From contig JAXMCE010000019.1 in the NCBI GenBank assembly GCA_046349515.1, forward strand, positions 1 through 52,493: DNA of 52,493 nucleotides. Reading direction: 5' to 3'. Origin of the DNA: JBGPGW01 sp046349515. GTDB lineage: Bacteria > Pseudomonadota > Alphaproteobacteria > CADEGL01. The translations under genes and the position numbers were made by a program. Numbering within the stretch: the stretch's first letter is position 1; each line of letters begins with the position of its first letter. Below, piece after piece: positions 1 through 7,393 of the stretch. Under the pieces are notes generated by a model, which was given only the letters and a program-made list of their open reading frames with translations, was not told the origin of the DNA and made no database searches.

Positions 1-389
1 GGTGTGTGCCTTTGCCGGGGAGGCGGCGGCTTTTTCCGCCGAGACCGGGCGCTATACGAGGAGCGCCGCGGGATTGAGTGATCCCGATGAGAACCTCCCT
101 GTCCAGCCGACCCCCTTCGGGCCTGCGGGGACGACCTACAAATCTCCGGGCTCCGGCTTCAGCTTCCATTTTTCAGGCCCGCAAAGGGGCCAGCCCTCCT
201 CGGACACGCAGTTCGCCCCGGCCGGGCAGGACGCCTTGGGTTTCCAATCCAGGACCCTGCCGAGAAGCATTTTTCCGGGACAGCCCTGACCGTCCCGTGA
301 CGAGGCATCAAGCCGCGTTGCCTCTTGAGGCGATCCGGCACGACGCGTAGGCTTTCTCCACTGCGGATTTCGAGAGAGGGAGTCGAGAG
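1..389. other. Left-edge region without a supportable gene
   Basis: No reading frame here looks like a real protein; the open frames are short, proline- and arginine-rich and read like shadows of high-GC DNA. Frame +1 from base 1 stops at 79-81 and could be the last residues of a gene lying off the left edge, but it is too short to name. A 6-bp inverted repeat (CGGGAC/GTCCCG) sits near 278-299. The last bases before 390 are purine-rich and serve as the ribosome-binding region of the next gene. Confidence 0.4.
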
Positions 390-569
390 ATGAAACCTTT
401 CGTCCACAGTGTTGTGATTGCCGCCCTCGCCGCGATGGCGATCTCGAGCGCGGCGTTCGCCTGCGGGGCCGGCCAGACCACCATGGGCAAGCCCATCACC
501 ACGACGGCGGAGACGAAGCCGCCCATGACGCCGATGCCGCCGGCACCGCTCTCCCCGACGGGGGGATGA
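390..569 (+). CDS. Small exported peptide (59 aa), hypothetical
   Basis: This is a short frame with a purine-rich ribosome-binding stretch (GAGAGAGGGAG) just upstream of its ATG. The first 24 residues form a signal peptide: Met-Lys start, a hydrophobic Val-Ile-Ala-Ala-Leu core and an Ala-Phe-Ala cleavage site. The mature part is about 35 residues, begins with Cys-Gly-Ala-Gly and is rich in Thr, Pro and Met (two MTPMPP-like turns). The residue after the cleavage site is Cys, but the AFAC sequence is a poor lipobox, so an ordinary secreted peptide is more likely than a lipoprotein. I do not recognise a family. It ends just before a strong hairpin and stands alone, convergent with the efflux operon. 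Confidence 0.55.
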   Translation: MKPFVHSVVIAALAAMAISSAAFACGAGQTTMGKPITTTAETKPPMTPMPPAPLSPTGG

Positions 570-610
570 GCGCGAGGCCCGCGGCCTCACGAAAGAGTGT
601 CGTTTTGGCG

Positions 611-630
611 GGGGGCGCTTCGGCGCCCCC
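611..630. terminator. Hairpin between convergent genes
   Basis: A perfect 8-bp GC stem (GGGGGCGC/GCGCCCCC) closes a TTCG tetraloop. It lies between the stop of the 59-aa peptide gene at 569 and the stop of the efflux permease at 649, so it could serve both strands. Neither side has a clean T-run, so its strength as an intrinsic terminator is uncertain. Confidence 0.55.
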
Positions 631-648
631 TTCGTCATGGGCGCCGCT

Positions 649-2271
649 TCAGTGCGCGCCGGCGGGTGCCGCGCGAGGCTTGCGCACGAGCGGCATGAGC
701 ACGAGCGCCGCGAGGAACACGCCGGCCATGAGGGTGAGCGCGTCGTTGAAGCTCATGACGAGCGCCTGGCGCATGACGAGCGCGCCCAAGCGCCGGATCG
801 CCGCCGCCTCGGGATCGCCCGCGATCGCGCCGCCCATATGGGCCGCCGTGCCGTCGAGCCAATTCTGCACGAGCGGGCGCGCGGCACTCGTGTGCTCGAC
901 GAGGCGCGACCAGTGGAGCGCCACCTGGTCGGTCATGACCGTGTTGATCGCGGCAAGGCCGATGGCGCCGCCGAGATTGCGCATGAGGTTGTAGAGCCCG
1001 CTTGCGTTCTTGAGCTTCTCGGGCGGGAGCGTGCCGAGCGCGAGCGCGTTGATCGGCAGGAAGCACAGCATGAGCGAGACGCCGCGCAAGGCCTGCGGCA
1101 GGAAGAACTCCCAGAAGCCCCAGTCGGTCGTGAGCGCGGTCGTGAGATAGACGCCCGTGCCGAACAGCACGAGGCCCATCGCGAGCATGACGCGGAGGTC
1201 GAGGTGTTTCGAGAGCGCGCCCGCGAGCGGGGCCGAGGCGAATTGGAACGCCCCCGTCACGATCATGAGCGTGCCGATCTCGAGGCTGTTGAAGCCGCGG
1301 ATGCGGGCGAGGTAAAGCGGCAAGAGATACACCGAGCCGTAGAGGCCGATGCCGAGGATGAAGCTGTAGAGGGAGCCGATCGCGAAGTTGCGGTCGAGGA
1401 AGGCGCGGAGGTCGACGATGGGCGTCTTCGAGCGGAGCGTCCGCCAGAAGAACAGGACCGCGCCCACGGCCGCCATGACGGCGAAGGCGAAGATCGTGCT
1501 GTCCTCGAGCCAGTCCTTCCGCGGGCCTTCCTCCATCACGTATTCGAGGCTGCCGAGGAAGAGGGCCATGAGGGCGAGGCCGATGCCGTCGAGACTCTTC
1601 AGGAGCGCGTGGTTCGGCCGGTCGATGTCGACGAGGAGCGCCACCGCGAGGACGACGAAGGGCCCCGGCACGACGTTGATGAGGAACAGCCAGTGCCAGG
1701 ACAGCGCCTGCGTGAGATAGCCGCCGAGGGTCGGGCCGATCGTCGGCGCCATGGTCGCGACGAGGCCGATCATCACCGACACGCCCGCGCGCCGGTCCGG
1801 CGGATAGAGCGCGAAGCTCGCCGCGAACACGGTCGGGATCATGGCGCCGCCGAGGAAGCCCTGGAGCGCGCGGAACACGATCATCGATTCGAGGTTCCAG
1901 GCGAAGGCGCAGGCAAGGCTCATGAGCGTGAAGCTCGCGGCCGAGACCGTGAACAGGACCCGCGTCGAGAGAAGCCGCGAGAGATAGCCCGAGAGCGGGA
2001 TCATGATGACCTCCGCGATCAGGTAGGAGGTCTGCACCCAGCTGATCTCGTCGGCGCTCGCCGAGAGACCGGCCTGGATCTCGTTGAGCGAGCTCGACAC
2101 GATCTGGATGTCGAGGATCGCCATGAACATGCCGAAGACCATGGCGAGGAAGCCGGCCTGCTGGCGAAGGGTCGGACCCGCGGACGGGGCGGGAAGGGGC
2201 CGCGCGACGCCCGTCGTCGCGGCCTTGGCCGCGGGCGTCAAATCGCCGGCCCCTTTCTCGAGGGCCGCCAT
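649..2271 (-). CDS. DHA2-family (EmrB-like) drug:H+ antiporter
   Basis: This 540-residue polytopic inner-membrane protein of the major facilitator superfamily has the length and 14-helix pattern of the DHA2/EmrB branch. The first helix contains the FGMFMAILDIQIVSSSLNEIQ-type segment (Asp in helix 1), followed by the SWVQTSYLIAEVIMIPLSG helix and a motif C-like glycine/proline-rich helix (MAPTIGPTLGGYL). The ATG overlaps the stop of the upstream HlyD-type gene by one base (TGATG), so the two are translationally coupled and should form a tripartite pump with an outer-membrane channel encoded elsewhere. The cytoplasmic N-terminal tail is Ala/Pro-rich. Substrate is unknown. Expression is probably controlled by the divergent TetR gene through the operators at 3396-3416 and 3459-3479. 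Confidence 0.93.
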   Translation of the reverse strand: MAALEKGAGDLTPAAKAATTGVARPLPAPSAGPTLRQQAGFLAMVFGMFMAILDIQIVSSSLNEIQAGLSASADEISWVQTSYLIAEVIMIPLSGYLSRLLSTRVLFTVSAASFTLMSLACAFAWNLESMIVFRALQGFLGGAMIPTVFAASFALYPPDRRAGVSVMIGLVATMAPTIGPTLGGYLTQALSWHWLFLINVVPGPFVVLAVALLVDIDRPNHALLKSLDGIGLALMALFLGSLEYVMEEGPRKDWLEDSTIFAFAVMAAVGAVLFFWRTLRSKTPIVDLRAFLDRNFAIGSLYSFILGIGLYGSVYLLPLYLARIRGFNSLEIGTLMIVTGAFQFASAPLAGALSKHLDLRVMLAMGLVLFGTGVYLTTALTTDWGFWEFFLPQALRGVSLMLCFLPINALALGTLPPEKLKNASGLYNLMRNLGGAIGLAAINTVMTDQVALHWSRLVEHTSAARPLVQNWLDGTAAHMGGAIAGDPEAAAIRRLGALVMRQALVMSFNDALTLMAGVFLAALVLMPLVRKPRAAPAGAH

Positions 2272-3374
2272 CAGCGCGTCGTGGTTTCGGCCGGCGCCGC
2301 GGCCGTGCCGAGACCCTTGGCACCCTGGCGCGCGCTCCGCGTGTCGACGGTGGCGATGACCGAAAGGCCGGGGCGGAGGCGACCGCTCAGCGCCTGGTCG
2401 GGCTCGAGCGTGATCTTCACCGGCACGCGCTGGACGATCTTCGTGAAGTTGCCGGTCGCATTCTCCGGCGGCAAGAGGCTCCACTGCGCGCCCGTGCCGG
2501 GGGAGAAACTGTCGATCCTGCCGTGGAGAACCACGCCGGGAAACGTATCGACCTTGATATCGACCGTCTGTCCCGGCTCCATGCGCGCGATCTGCGTCTC
2601 CTTGAAGTTGGCGACGATGTAGGCTTCGGTCAGGGGTACCACCGAGAGAAGCTGCGTGCCCGGCTTCACCATCTGGCCCACCTGGACGCCGCGATTGCCG
2701 ACCACGCCGTCGACCGGTGCCCGGATGACGGTGCGCTCGAGATCGAGCTCGGCCAGGGCGAGATTGGCCTTTGCCTGTTCGAGCTGCGCTTCGGCCTGGT
2801 GGCGATTGGCGTCGAGAACGCTCACCTGGTCGCGCTCGGCCGCGAGGGCTGCTCCCATCTTCTGCACATTGGCGTCGGCCTTGCGGTGATCGGCCTCGCT
2901 CGCCTCGAGACGCTGGCGGCTCGCGAAGGATTCGCGCGCGAGCGCCTGGTAGCGAAGGAGGTCCTGCTGGGTCTTCGCGCGCTCGGCCTCGGCGCTCGCG
3001 CGGTCGGCGGCGGCTTCGGCAATCTTCGCCTGCTGATGCGTGAGCTGCCGCTCGACCGTCGCGATGGCGGCGTCCCCGCCTTCGACGGCGGCGCGCGCCT
3101 CGGCGACCTTCGCGCGGAATTCCCGGTCGTCGATGACGACGAGCACGTCTCCGGCCTTCACGCGCTGGTTGTCGGTGACGGCGACCTCCCGCACGTAGCC
3201 CTGCACTTGCGGGCTCACGACCGAGATGTCGGCCTGGACATAGGCATTGTCGGTCGTCTCGATGTAGCGCCCGACGCTCAGCCAATGCCAGCCGAAGGCG
3301 AGGATGCCGAGGCCGAGGAGCGCGCCGGCCGCGGGGAGGATGAGCGTCTTGGACTTGAGGGGCAGAGCCACCAT
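2271..3374 (-). CDS. HlyD/EmrA-type membrane-fusion (adaptor) protein
   Basis: This 367-residue periplasmic adaptor has one N-terminal membrane anchor (about residues 10-30). The classic ETTDNAYVQADI start of the biotinyl-lipoyl domain follows, including VSPQVQGYVREVAVTDNQRV. A long alpha-helical hairpin comes next (about 85-200, Ala/Glu/Arg-rich with many heptad-like Leu), then the returning lipoyl half (IRAPVDGVVGNRGVQVGQ) and the beta-barrel region (NATGNFTKIVQRVPVKI). It links the EmrB-like permease encoded immediately downstream, with a 1-base overlap, to an outer-membrane channel. It is the first gene of the operon; its start lies about 20 bp from the nearer TetR-type operator, so repression by the divergent regulator is expected. 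Confidence 0.93.
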   Translation of the reverse strand: MVALPLKSKTLILPAAGALLGLGILAFGWHWLSVGRYIETTDNAYVQADISVVSPQVQGYVREVAVTDNQRVKAGDVLVVIDDREFRAKVAEARAAVEGGDAAIATVERQLTHQQAKIAEAAADRASAEAERAKTQQDLLRYQALARESFASRQRLEASEADHRKADANVQKMGAALAAERDQVSVLDANRHQAEAQLEQAKANLALAELDLERTVIRAPVDGVVGNRGVQVGQMVKPGTQLLSVVPLTEAYIVANFKETQIARMEPGQTVDIKVDTFPGVVLHGRIDSFSPGTGAQWSLLPPENATGNFTKIVQRVPVKITLEPDQALSGRLRPGLSVIATVDTRSARQGAKGLGTAAAPAETTTR

Positions 3375-3395
3375 GGCACCAACCGGTCTTTAAAA

Positions 3396-3416
3396 TTGAA
3401 CTGTACGGTTCAGTTT
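3396..3416 (-). promoter_or_regulatory. TetR-type operator 1 (efflux-operon side)
   Basis: An inverted repeat, TTGAAC-6 nt-GTTCAG, lies just upstream of the efflux operon. Read on the minus strand it matches operator 2 at 19 of 21 positions. It overlaps the stretch where the minus-strand promoter must lie (an AT-rich TTTTAAA follows it toward the gene), which fits repression of the pump operon by steric block. Confidence 0.75.
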
Positions 3417-3458
3417 CTTGGTTGCAATGTGGGCAAAGCCTGATAGGCTGTCAACGTA

Positions 3459-3479
3459 AAACTGAACCGTATAGTTCAG
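3459..3479 (+). promoter_or_regulatory. TetR-type operator 2 (regulator-gene side)
   Basis: The core CTGAAC-cgtata-GTTCAG is a perfect 6-bp inverted repeat with a 6-nt spacer. It contains a TATAGT that could be the -10 element of the regulator gene, so binding here would give autorepression. Its centre is 66 bp from that of operator 1, about six helical turns, and the two sites are in opposite orientation. A third, single half-site (CTGAAC) follows at about 3482-3487. Confidence 0.75.
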
Positions 3480-3505
3480 GTCTGAACTGCACCGGAGGCA
3501 TGGCA

Positions 3506-4171
3506 GTGAGCGGCACCTTGGCACAGGCGTCGAATCCCGGAAGGCACGGCGAGGAATCGCCGTCGACTGGATCGAGAAAATTAATTCCAGGTAAGATCTT
3601 AGGGGCGGCGGCTGAGGAATTTATTGAACATGGCTATGGCTCCGCCAGCATGGATTTGATCGCCCGCCGGGCCGGTGTCTCGAAGGCGACGATCTATGCC
3701 CATTTCGAGAACAAGGAGGGGCTCTTCGCCGCGATCATCCGCGATGCCTGCGAGGAGATGCGCAAGACCTGGGGCAGCGCCTTCGGCCAGCAGACGGGCC
3801 TGCGGGCGGCTCTGCGCGCCGTCGGACTCACCTTCGCGACATTCATCATGGCGCCCCGCACGGTCGCGGTGTTCCGCGTCGTGGTCAGCGAGACCAGGCG
3901 TTTTCCCGAGTTGGGGCGAATCCTTTACGAGAGCGGACCGGCGATCGGGCTCGGCCATCTTGCCGCCTATCTCGCGGATGCCGCTGCGAAAGGCGAGTTG
4001 GTTCTCGACGATCCGCGGCGAGCCGCCGACCAGTTCATCGCGATGATCCGCGGCGAGCTTTACCTCCGCGCGGTCCTGGGGCTCGAGGGGACGATCGCCT
4101 CCTCGACACTCGAGGCGCTCGTCGACGAGACCGTCGAGACCTTCATGCGCGCCTTCCGCCGGCCAAGCTAG
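3506..4171 (+). CDS. TetR/AcrR-family transcriptional repressor
   Basis: The regulator is about 221 residues with an N-terminal helix-turn-helix at roughly residues 30-75 (motif SMDLIARRAGVSKATIYAHF, then ENKEGLF). An all-helical ligand and dimer domain follows that resembles the C-terminal domain of AcrR-like proteins (TFATFIMAPRTVAVFRVVVSE). It is divergent from the efflux operon and probably represses both. Start choice: an ATG at 3500 lies only one base after GGAGG, whereas the in-frame GTG at 3506 has the same GGAGG seven bases upstream, so I prefer GTG. The first 28 residues before the DNA-binding domain are unstructured (Gly, Ser, Pro). The inducing ligand is not evident. Confidence 0.9.
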   Translation: MSGTLAQASNPGRHGEESPSTGSRKLIPGKILGAAAEEFIEHGYGSASMDLIARRAGVSKATIYAHFENKEGLFAAIIRDACEEMRKTWGSAFGQQTGLRAALRAVGLTFATFIMAPRTVAVFRVVVSETRRFPELGRILYESGPAIGLGHLAAYLADAAAKGELVLDDPRRAADQFIAMIRGELYLRAVLGLEGTIASSTLEALVDETVETFMRAFRRPS

Positions 4172-4307
4172 CGCCACCCGCCTCTTCGCGACGCCTCGGC
4201 GGCTCCCTGGATGTCCGACCTTAACCGCCTGTTAAACGGAGGCGATTAGCCTTGTCGTGGGGCTAGGTCTGTGGGGTCTGGCCCCGTGGCAATCGTCGGA
4301 GGTCGCG

Positions 4308-4571
4308 ATGACCAAGTTCTTCTCAACGCCGGACCAGCCCCAGGGCCATCGCCTCGAGGAAGTGCTGACCAACATCCAGAACGAGCTCGTGCGCCGGTCG
4401 AACAAGATCGTGATCGACACGCGGAACGAGGCCCGGCGAGTCCTGCAGAACAACATCGAGATCCTGGGCCTGCTCACGAAGTGCATCAAGCTGGCCGAGG
4501 ACTCGACCCGCATCGTGAATTCCATCGGCCCGGCGCGCCCGAATCAGCCGCCGCGCATCGGCGAGGCCTGA
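4308..4571 (+). CDS. Conserved hypothetical helical protein (87 aa)
   Basis: The ATG is placed by a GGAGG five bases upstream. The product is a small, soluble, largely helical protein: after a short N-terminal tail (MTKFFSTPDQPQGH) there is a continuous helix-forming stretch (about residues 12-75) with charged heptads, ending in a Pro-rich tail. It has no signal peptide or cysteine. I recognise no named domain; the helix resembles a small coiled-coil or oligomerising protein. The gene is monocistronic and is followed 40 bases later by a strong terminator. An 80-bp AT-richer patch upstream (TTAACC, GTTAAAC near 4220-4236) probably holds its promoter. Confidence 0.7.
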   Translation: MTKFFSTPDQPQGHRLEEVLTNIQNELVRRSNKIVIDTRNEARRVLQNNIEILGLLTKCIKLAEDSTRIVNSIGPARPNQPPRIGEA

Positions 4572-4610
4572 TCGCCCGCCCGTCCGTTTCCTGACCGGGA
4601 GAGATGGAAT

Positions 4611-4637
4611 CCGGGCCGCCCAAGGCGGCCCGGTTTT
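4611..4637 (+). terminator. Intrinsic terminator
   Basis: A 10-bp perfect GC stem (CCGGGCCGCC/GGCGGCCCGG) with a 3-nt CAA loop is followed by TTTT. It ends the 87-aa gene and lies ten bases from the convergent hydrolase stop. Confidence 0.85.
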
Positions 4638-4646
4638 GATTCGTGC

Positions 4647-5528
4647 CTATGCGGCGCCGAACTGTCTGAACCAGGCGAGACAGCGCGCCCAGCCATCCTT
4701 CGCGGGTCCGGGCCGGTAGCTGTCGCGATAGTCCGCGTGGAAGCCGTGGGGCGTATCCTCGTAGAGAAGGATCTCGCCCGTCTTGCCGGCACTTGTCATC
4801 GTCGCGCGCATGCGCTCGACCGTGTCGACGGGGATACCCTGGTCCGCAGCGCCATAGAGGCCGAGGACCGGCGCCTTGAGGTCGGCCACCACGTCGATCG
4901 GATTCTTGGGCCGCGTCTCCGAGGGTTGGCCGACGAGCGGCCCGTACCATGCGACCCCGGCCTTGACCGCCGGATTGTGCGCGCAATAGAGCCAGACATA
5001 GCGCCCGCCGCCGCAGAATCCCGTGACGCCGAGCTTCGTCGTGTCGGCCTTCCCGCTGGCCTTCGCGAAGGCGACGGCCGCGTCCATGTCGGCCATCACG
5101 TCGCTGTCCTTCACTTTGGCCACCCGCGGGCGCAACTGCTCGATGGTCGTCATCTGCGACATGTCACCCGCGCGCGTGAAAAGTGCCGGCACGATCGCGA
5201 AGTAACCGGCCTTTGCGAAGCGGCGCGCGACATCCTTGATGTGCTCGTGCATGCCGAAGATCTCGTGCGCGATGACGACGACGGGGAACGGGCCGCCCGA
5301 TGCCGGCATGGCCCGGTAGCCGGGGATCGATCCGCCGGGGATGGGAATGGCGACATCGCCCGCGACGAGGCCGGTCGAATCCGTCGTGATGACGCTCTGC
5401 GCGTTCAAGGGACCGGCCGCGACGGCGAAGCCCGCGACCATGGCCGAGGTCGCCATGAAGCGCCGCCGCGACAGATTCGCATCGATCGAGGTCAGGGCTT
5501 TCACTTCGGCTCTCAGATCATCTGGCAT
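4647..5528 (-). CDS. Tat-exported dienelactone hydrolase family protein
   Basis: This 293-residue alpha/beta hydrolase of the dienelactone hydrolase (carboxymethylenebutenolidase) family has the catalytic triad visible as Cys172 (GFCGGG), Asp229 (GAADQG) and His261 (TPHGFH). The N-terminus carries a twin-arginine signal (SRRRFMATSAMVAGFAVAAG), so the folded enzyme should be exported to the periplasm. Family members open lactone rings in aromatic degradation, but many exported relatives have unknown substrates, and no aromatic pathway is nearby. The ATG is chosen for the GGAG seven bases upstream; a longer frame reaching 5693 adds only Arg/Ala-rich sequence. It converges with the 87-aa gene across the terminator at 4611-4637. 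Confidence 0.88.
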   Translation of the reverse strand: MPDDLRAEVKALTSIDANLSRRRFMATSAMVAGFAVAAGPLNAQSVITTDSTGLVAGDVAIPIPGGSIPGYRAMPASGGPFPVVVIAHEIFGMHEHIKDVARRFAKAGYFAIVPALFTRAGDMSQMTTIEQLRPRVAKVKDSDVMADMDAAVAFAKASGKADTTKLGVTGFCGGGRYVWLYCAHNPAVKAGVAWYGPLVGQPSETRPKNPIDVVADLKAPVLGLYGAADQGIPVDTVERMRATMTSAGKTGEILLYEDTPHGFHADYRDSYRPGPAKDGWARCLAWFRQFGAA

Positions 5529-5574
5529 GGCAGGTCTCCGTTCGAGAGGGTGGCGGGCTGATACGGTCTTGCGC

Positions 5575-5817
5575 TCAATCGTGTCGCGTGACCTGGCCGA
5601 GGGACGGCCAGGCCGGCCGCGTGGCGATGTTCGTGCCGCCGCAGCCGCCACAGCGCAGATGCCGCGCGAGGCGCGCAACGGTCGTTTGCGCATCGACGCG
5701 CCGACACAAAAGGAACGCCTCGATTATGGCATTGTGACTACAGTCGTTGCACCAGCAGAAGACCGAAAGACCTTCCTCGGCCAACTCGCCGATCGTGACG
5801 GGTCCGTTGCCGTCCAT
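5575..5817 (-). CDS. Small Cys-rich, probably zinc-binding protein
   Basis: An 80-residue protein with two cysteine groups: Cys21-x-Cys23-x2-Cys26-x-His28 near the start and Cys56-x2-Cys59 (LRCGGCG) near the end, plus Cys38. The spacing suggests one zinc ribbon-like site built from the two knuckles. The C-terminal RPAWPSLGQVTRH segment resembles a tail I associate with short conserved alphaproteobacterial proteins of unknown function. An upstream in-frame ATG at 5874 would add 19 residues, and neither start has a clear ribosome-binding site. It precedes the Tat-exported hydrolase on the same strand by 46 bases, so co-transcription is possible. No function is assigned. Confidence 0.65.
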   Translation of the reverse strand: MDGNGPVTIGELAEEGLSVFCWCNDCSHNAIIEAFLLCRRVDAQTTVARLARHLRCGGCGGTNIATRPAWPSLGQVTRHD

Positions 5818-5923
5818 GGGCGCGCGATCCGTAAATCGTGTCGCGTGCCCCTTTTGCGACGGGGTGGGGAACATATCAGGAACGAGTGGCTCGTCAAGAG
5901 AGGCGCCGGAGCCGGCGACGCTC

Positions 5924-6271
5924 TCACACGACGTAGGAGACGATCATGAGGGAGGGGGCGGGCACGGCGGCCAGCACGTCGCCGAGGGTGCGGCCCTCCT
6001 TCAAGCGCCGCCCGCCCGCGGTGAGGACGTAATCGCCGCGCCGGCGGGTGCCGGGGGCGAATTTCGCGATCGTGAAGAGGGGGCGCGAATCGCTGTGGCG
6101 GAAGACGGAGAACACGGCGGCGGTGGCACTGTGGTCGATGGCGTAGTCGCGCCATTCGCCCCGTGAGACTCGCCGGCTGTAAAGAGAGAGAAGCTGGTTG
6201 AGTTCAGGCCGGTTGAAGAACACCGGCCGCTGGCGCGGCCGAAAATCCGCGAGGCGAACCACACTCGCCAT
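5924..6271 (-). CDS. DUF2794 domain-containing protein
   Basis: The 115-residue protein matches the alphaproteobacteria-restricted DUF2794 family along its length. The conserved core reads FNRPELNQLLSLYSRRV, GEWRDYAIDH, then AVFSVFRHSDSRPLFTIAK and a final LKEG-type strand. The family has no known function; the fold appears to be a small alpha/beta domain and there is no signal or membrane segment. The ATG has GGGAG eight bases upstream. It lies downstream of the lipoprotein gene on the same strand with a 96-base gap. Confidence 0.85.
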   Translation of the reverse strand: MASVVRLADFRPRQRPVFFNRPELNQLLSLYSRRVSRGEWRDYAIDHSATAAVFSVFRHSDSRPLFTIAKFAPGTRRRGDYVLTAGGRRLKEGRTLGDVLAAVPAPSLMIVSYVV

Positions 6272-6367
6272 GCGCCAAGTCTCCCGTCGTGCGCAACGCG
6301 GGCTGCAGTCTTTCCCATTTCCCTTGGTGAGTCCAGGCTCGGCGTGCGGCGCCGGCCGTCTTGCGGG

Positions 6368-6586
6368 CTATTGGACGCGGCGGGTCGCGTCGCGCTTGTC
6401 CGGTCGGGGGTAGCAATCGATATCGGCCAGCGTGCGGTAGCAGTACTCCTCCGGCGCCGGGACGTAGTTGACGACCTGGTCGTTTTGCTGCATCCGCCAC
6501 GCGCGAACGTTGTCGCATCCGGGCAGGAGGGTCGTGAAGACGGCCAGGACGGCGGCGGCCGGAATGCGCATGCGGCGAGAAGCCAT
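6368..6586 (-). CDS. Small lipoprotein, hypothetical (72 aa)
   Basis: The N-terminus has a signal sequence ending in a lipobox (Thr-Leu-Leu-Pro-Gly-Cys), so lipidation and envelope anchoring are expected. The mature part of about 45 residues contains AWRMQQNDQVVNYVPAPEEY, two further cysteines (YCYRTLADIDCYP) that may form a disulfide, and a charged tail. The start could be the ATG at 6586 or the one at 6571, because neither has a good ribosome-binding site. No family is recognised. It is divergent from the YfgM-bamB-der operon. Confidence 0.7.
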   Translation of the reverse strand: MASRRMRIPAAAVLAVFTTLLPGCDNVRAWRMQQNDQVVNYVPAPEEYCYRTLADIDCYPRPDKRDATRRVQ

Positions 6587-6667
6587 GATCGACAGGACCC
6601 GTGGCAGTGGGGACAGAGCTACTCTAGGAGCGAATTCGGTAAAATTCCGGTAACGGCCGGAGCCGTG

Positions 6668-6697
6668 TTTACGGTTTGGTCGCTGCCGGGCTATGGT
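6668..6697 (+). promoter_or_regulatory. Candidate promoter of the YfgM-bamB-der operon
   Basis: TTTACG (6668-6673) and TATGGT (6692-6697) with an 18-bp spacer sit 30 bases before the first gene of the operon. The match to the sigma-70 consensus is moderate and was made by eye. Confidence 0.35.
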
Positions 6698-6727
6698 TAG
6701 CGCCGCGTAAACGGCCGGGAGATCGCC

Positions 6728-7372
6728 GTGACGGACATTTTCCAAGAAGTCGACGAGGAACTAAGGCAGGACCGGGCGCTCGCGCTGTGGAAGCGTTACG
6801 GGAACTACGTCGTCGCTGCCGCGGTCCTGCTCGTCCTTCTCACGGCGGGCTACGTGGCGTGGAAGGACTATCGGCAGCGCGAGCGCGAAGCCAGCGGCGA
6901 ACGCTACGCCGCGGCCATGGCTCTTCTCGCCGAGGGCAAGACGGCCGAGGCCGCGACGGCGTTCGGCGCCCTGTCTCAAGGGGCGAGCGGCGAGTACGGG
7001 GCGCTCGCGCGCCTCGAGGAAGCGGCGGCGCGGGCGCGGCTCGGCGAGATGGACGCCGCGCTCAAGGTCTACGATTCGCTGGCCGCCGACCGCGACGCGA
7101 GGGCGGACTTCCGCGAGCTCGCGGTGCTCCTTTCCGTCCTTCACCGTCTCGACACGATCGATCCCGCGGCGGGCATCGAGAAGCTGCAGCCGCTCGCCGC
7201 GAGCGAAGGGCCGTGGCGCTTCTCCGCGCGGGAGTTGACCGCGGTCCTGGCACTCCGCACGGGTGACGCGGCCAAGGCCAAGGAGACCTACCGGGCCTTG
7301 GCGGACGATCTCAAGGCGCCGGCGGCCCTCCGCGCCCGCGCGGCGGAGATGCTGGCGGTGCTCGGAGCCTGA
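6728..7372 (+). CDS. YfgM-like tetratricopeptide ancillary chaperone
   Basis: This 214-residue protein has a cytoplasmic N-terminus, one transmembrane helix (about residues 25-46, VVAAAVLLVLLTAGYVAW) and a periplasmic part made of TPR-like helical pairs (GKTAEAATAFGALSQ, GEMDAALKVYDSLA, TGDAAKAKETYRALADD). This is the layout of YfgM, which in E. coli associates with the SecYEG/PpiD translocon and helps periplasmic folding. It sits directly before bamB and der, the arrangement common in proteobacteria, and reads into bamB with almost no gap, so it is the lead gene of an envelope-biogenesis operon. Confidence 0.85.
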   Translation: MTDIFQEVDEELRQDRALALWKRYGNYVVAAAVLLVLLTAGYVAWKDYRQREREASGERYAAAMALLAEGKTAEAATAFGALSQGASGEYGALARLEEAAARARLGEMDAALKVYDSLAADRDARADFRELAVLLSVLHRLDTIDPAAGIEKLQPLAASEGPWRFSARELTAVLALRTGDAAKAKETYRALADDLKAPAALRARAAEMLAVLGA

Positions 7373-7393
7373 GCCGCATTGTCGCTGTTCCCC

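Noticed and set aside
2..350. Two short plus-strand frames at the left edge
   Set aside because: They overlap each other, are Pro/Arg/Ser-rich and have no ribosome-binding site or domain.
637..2622. A 661-codon plus-strand frame opposite the efflux genes
   Set aside because: The translation is highly charged low-complexity sequence, while the minus strand encodes clear MFS and HlyD proteins.
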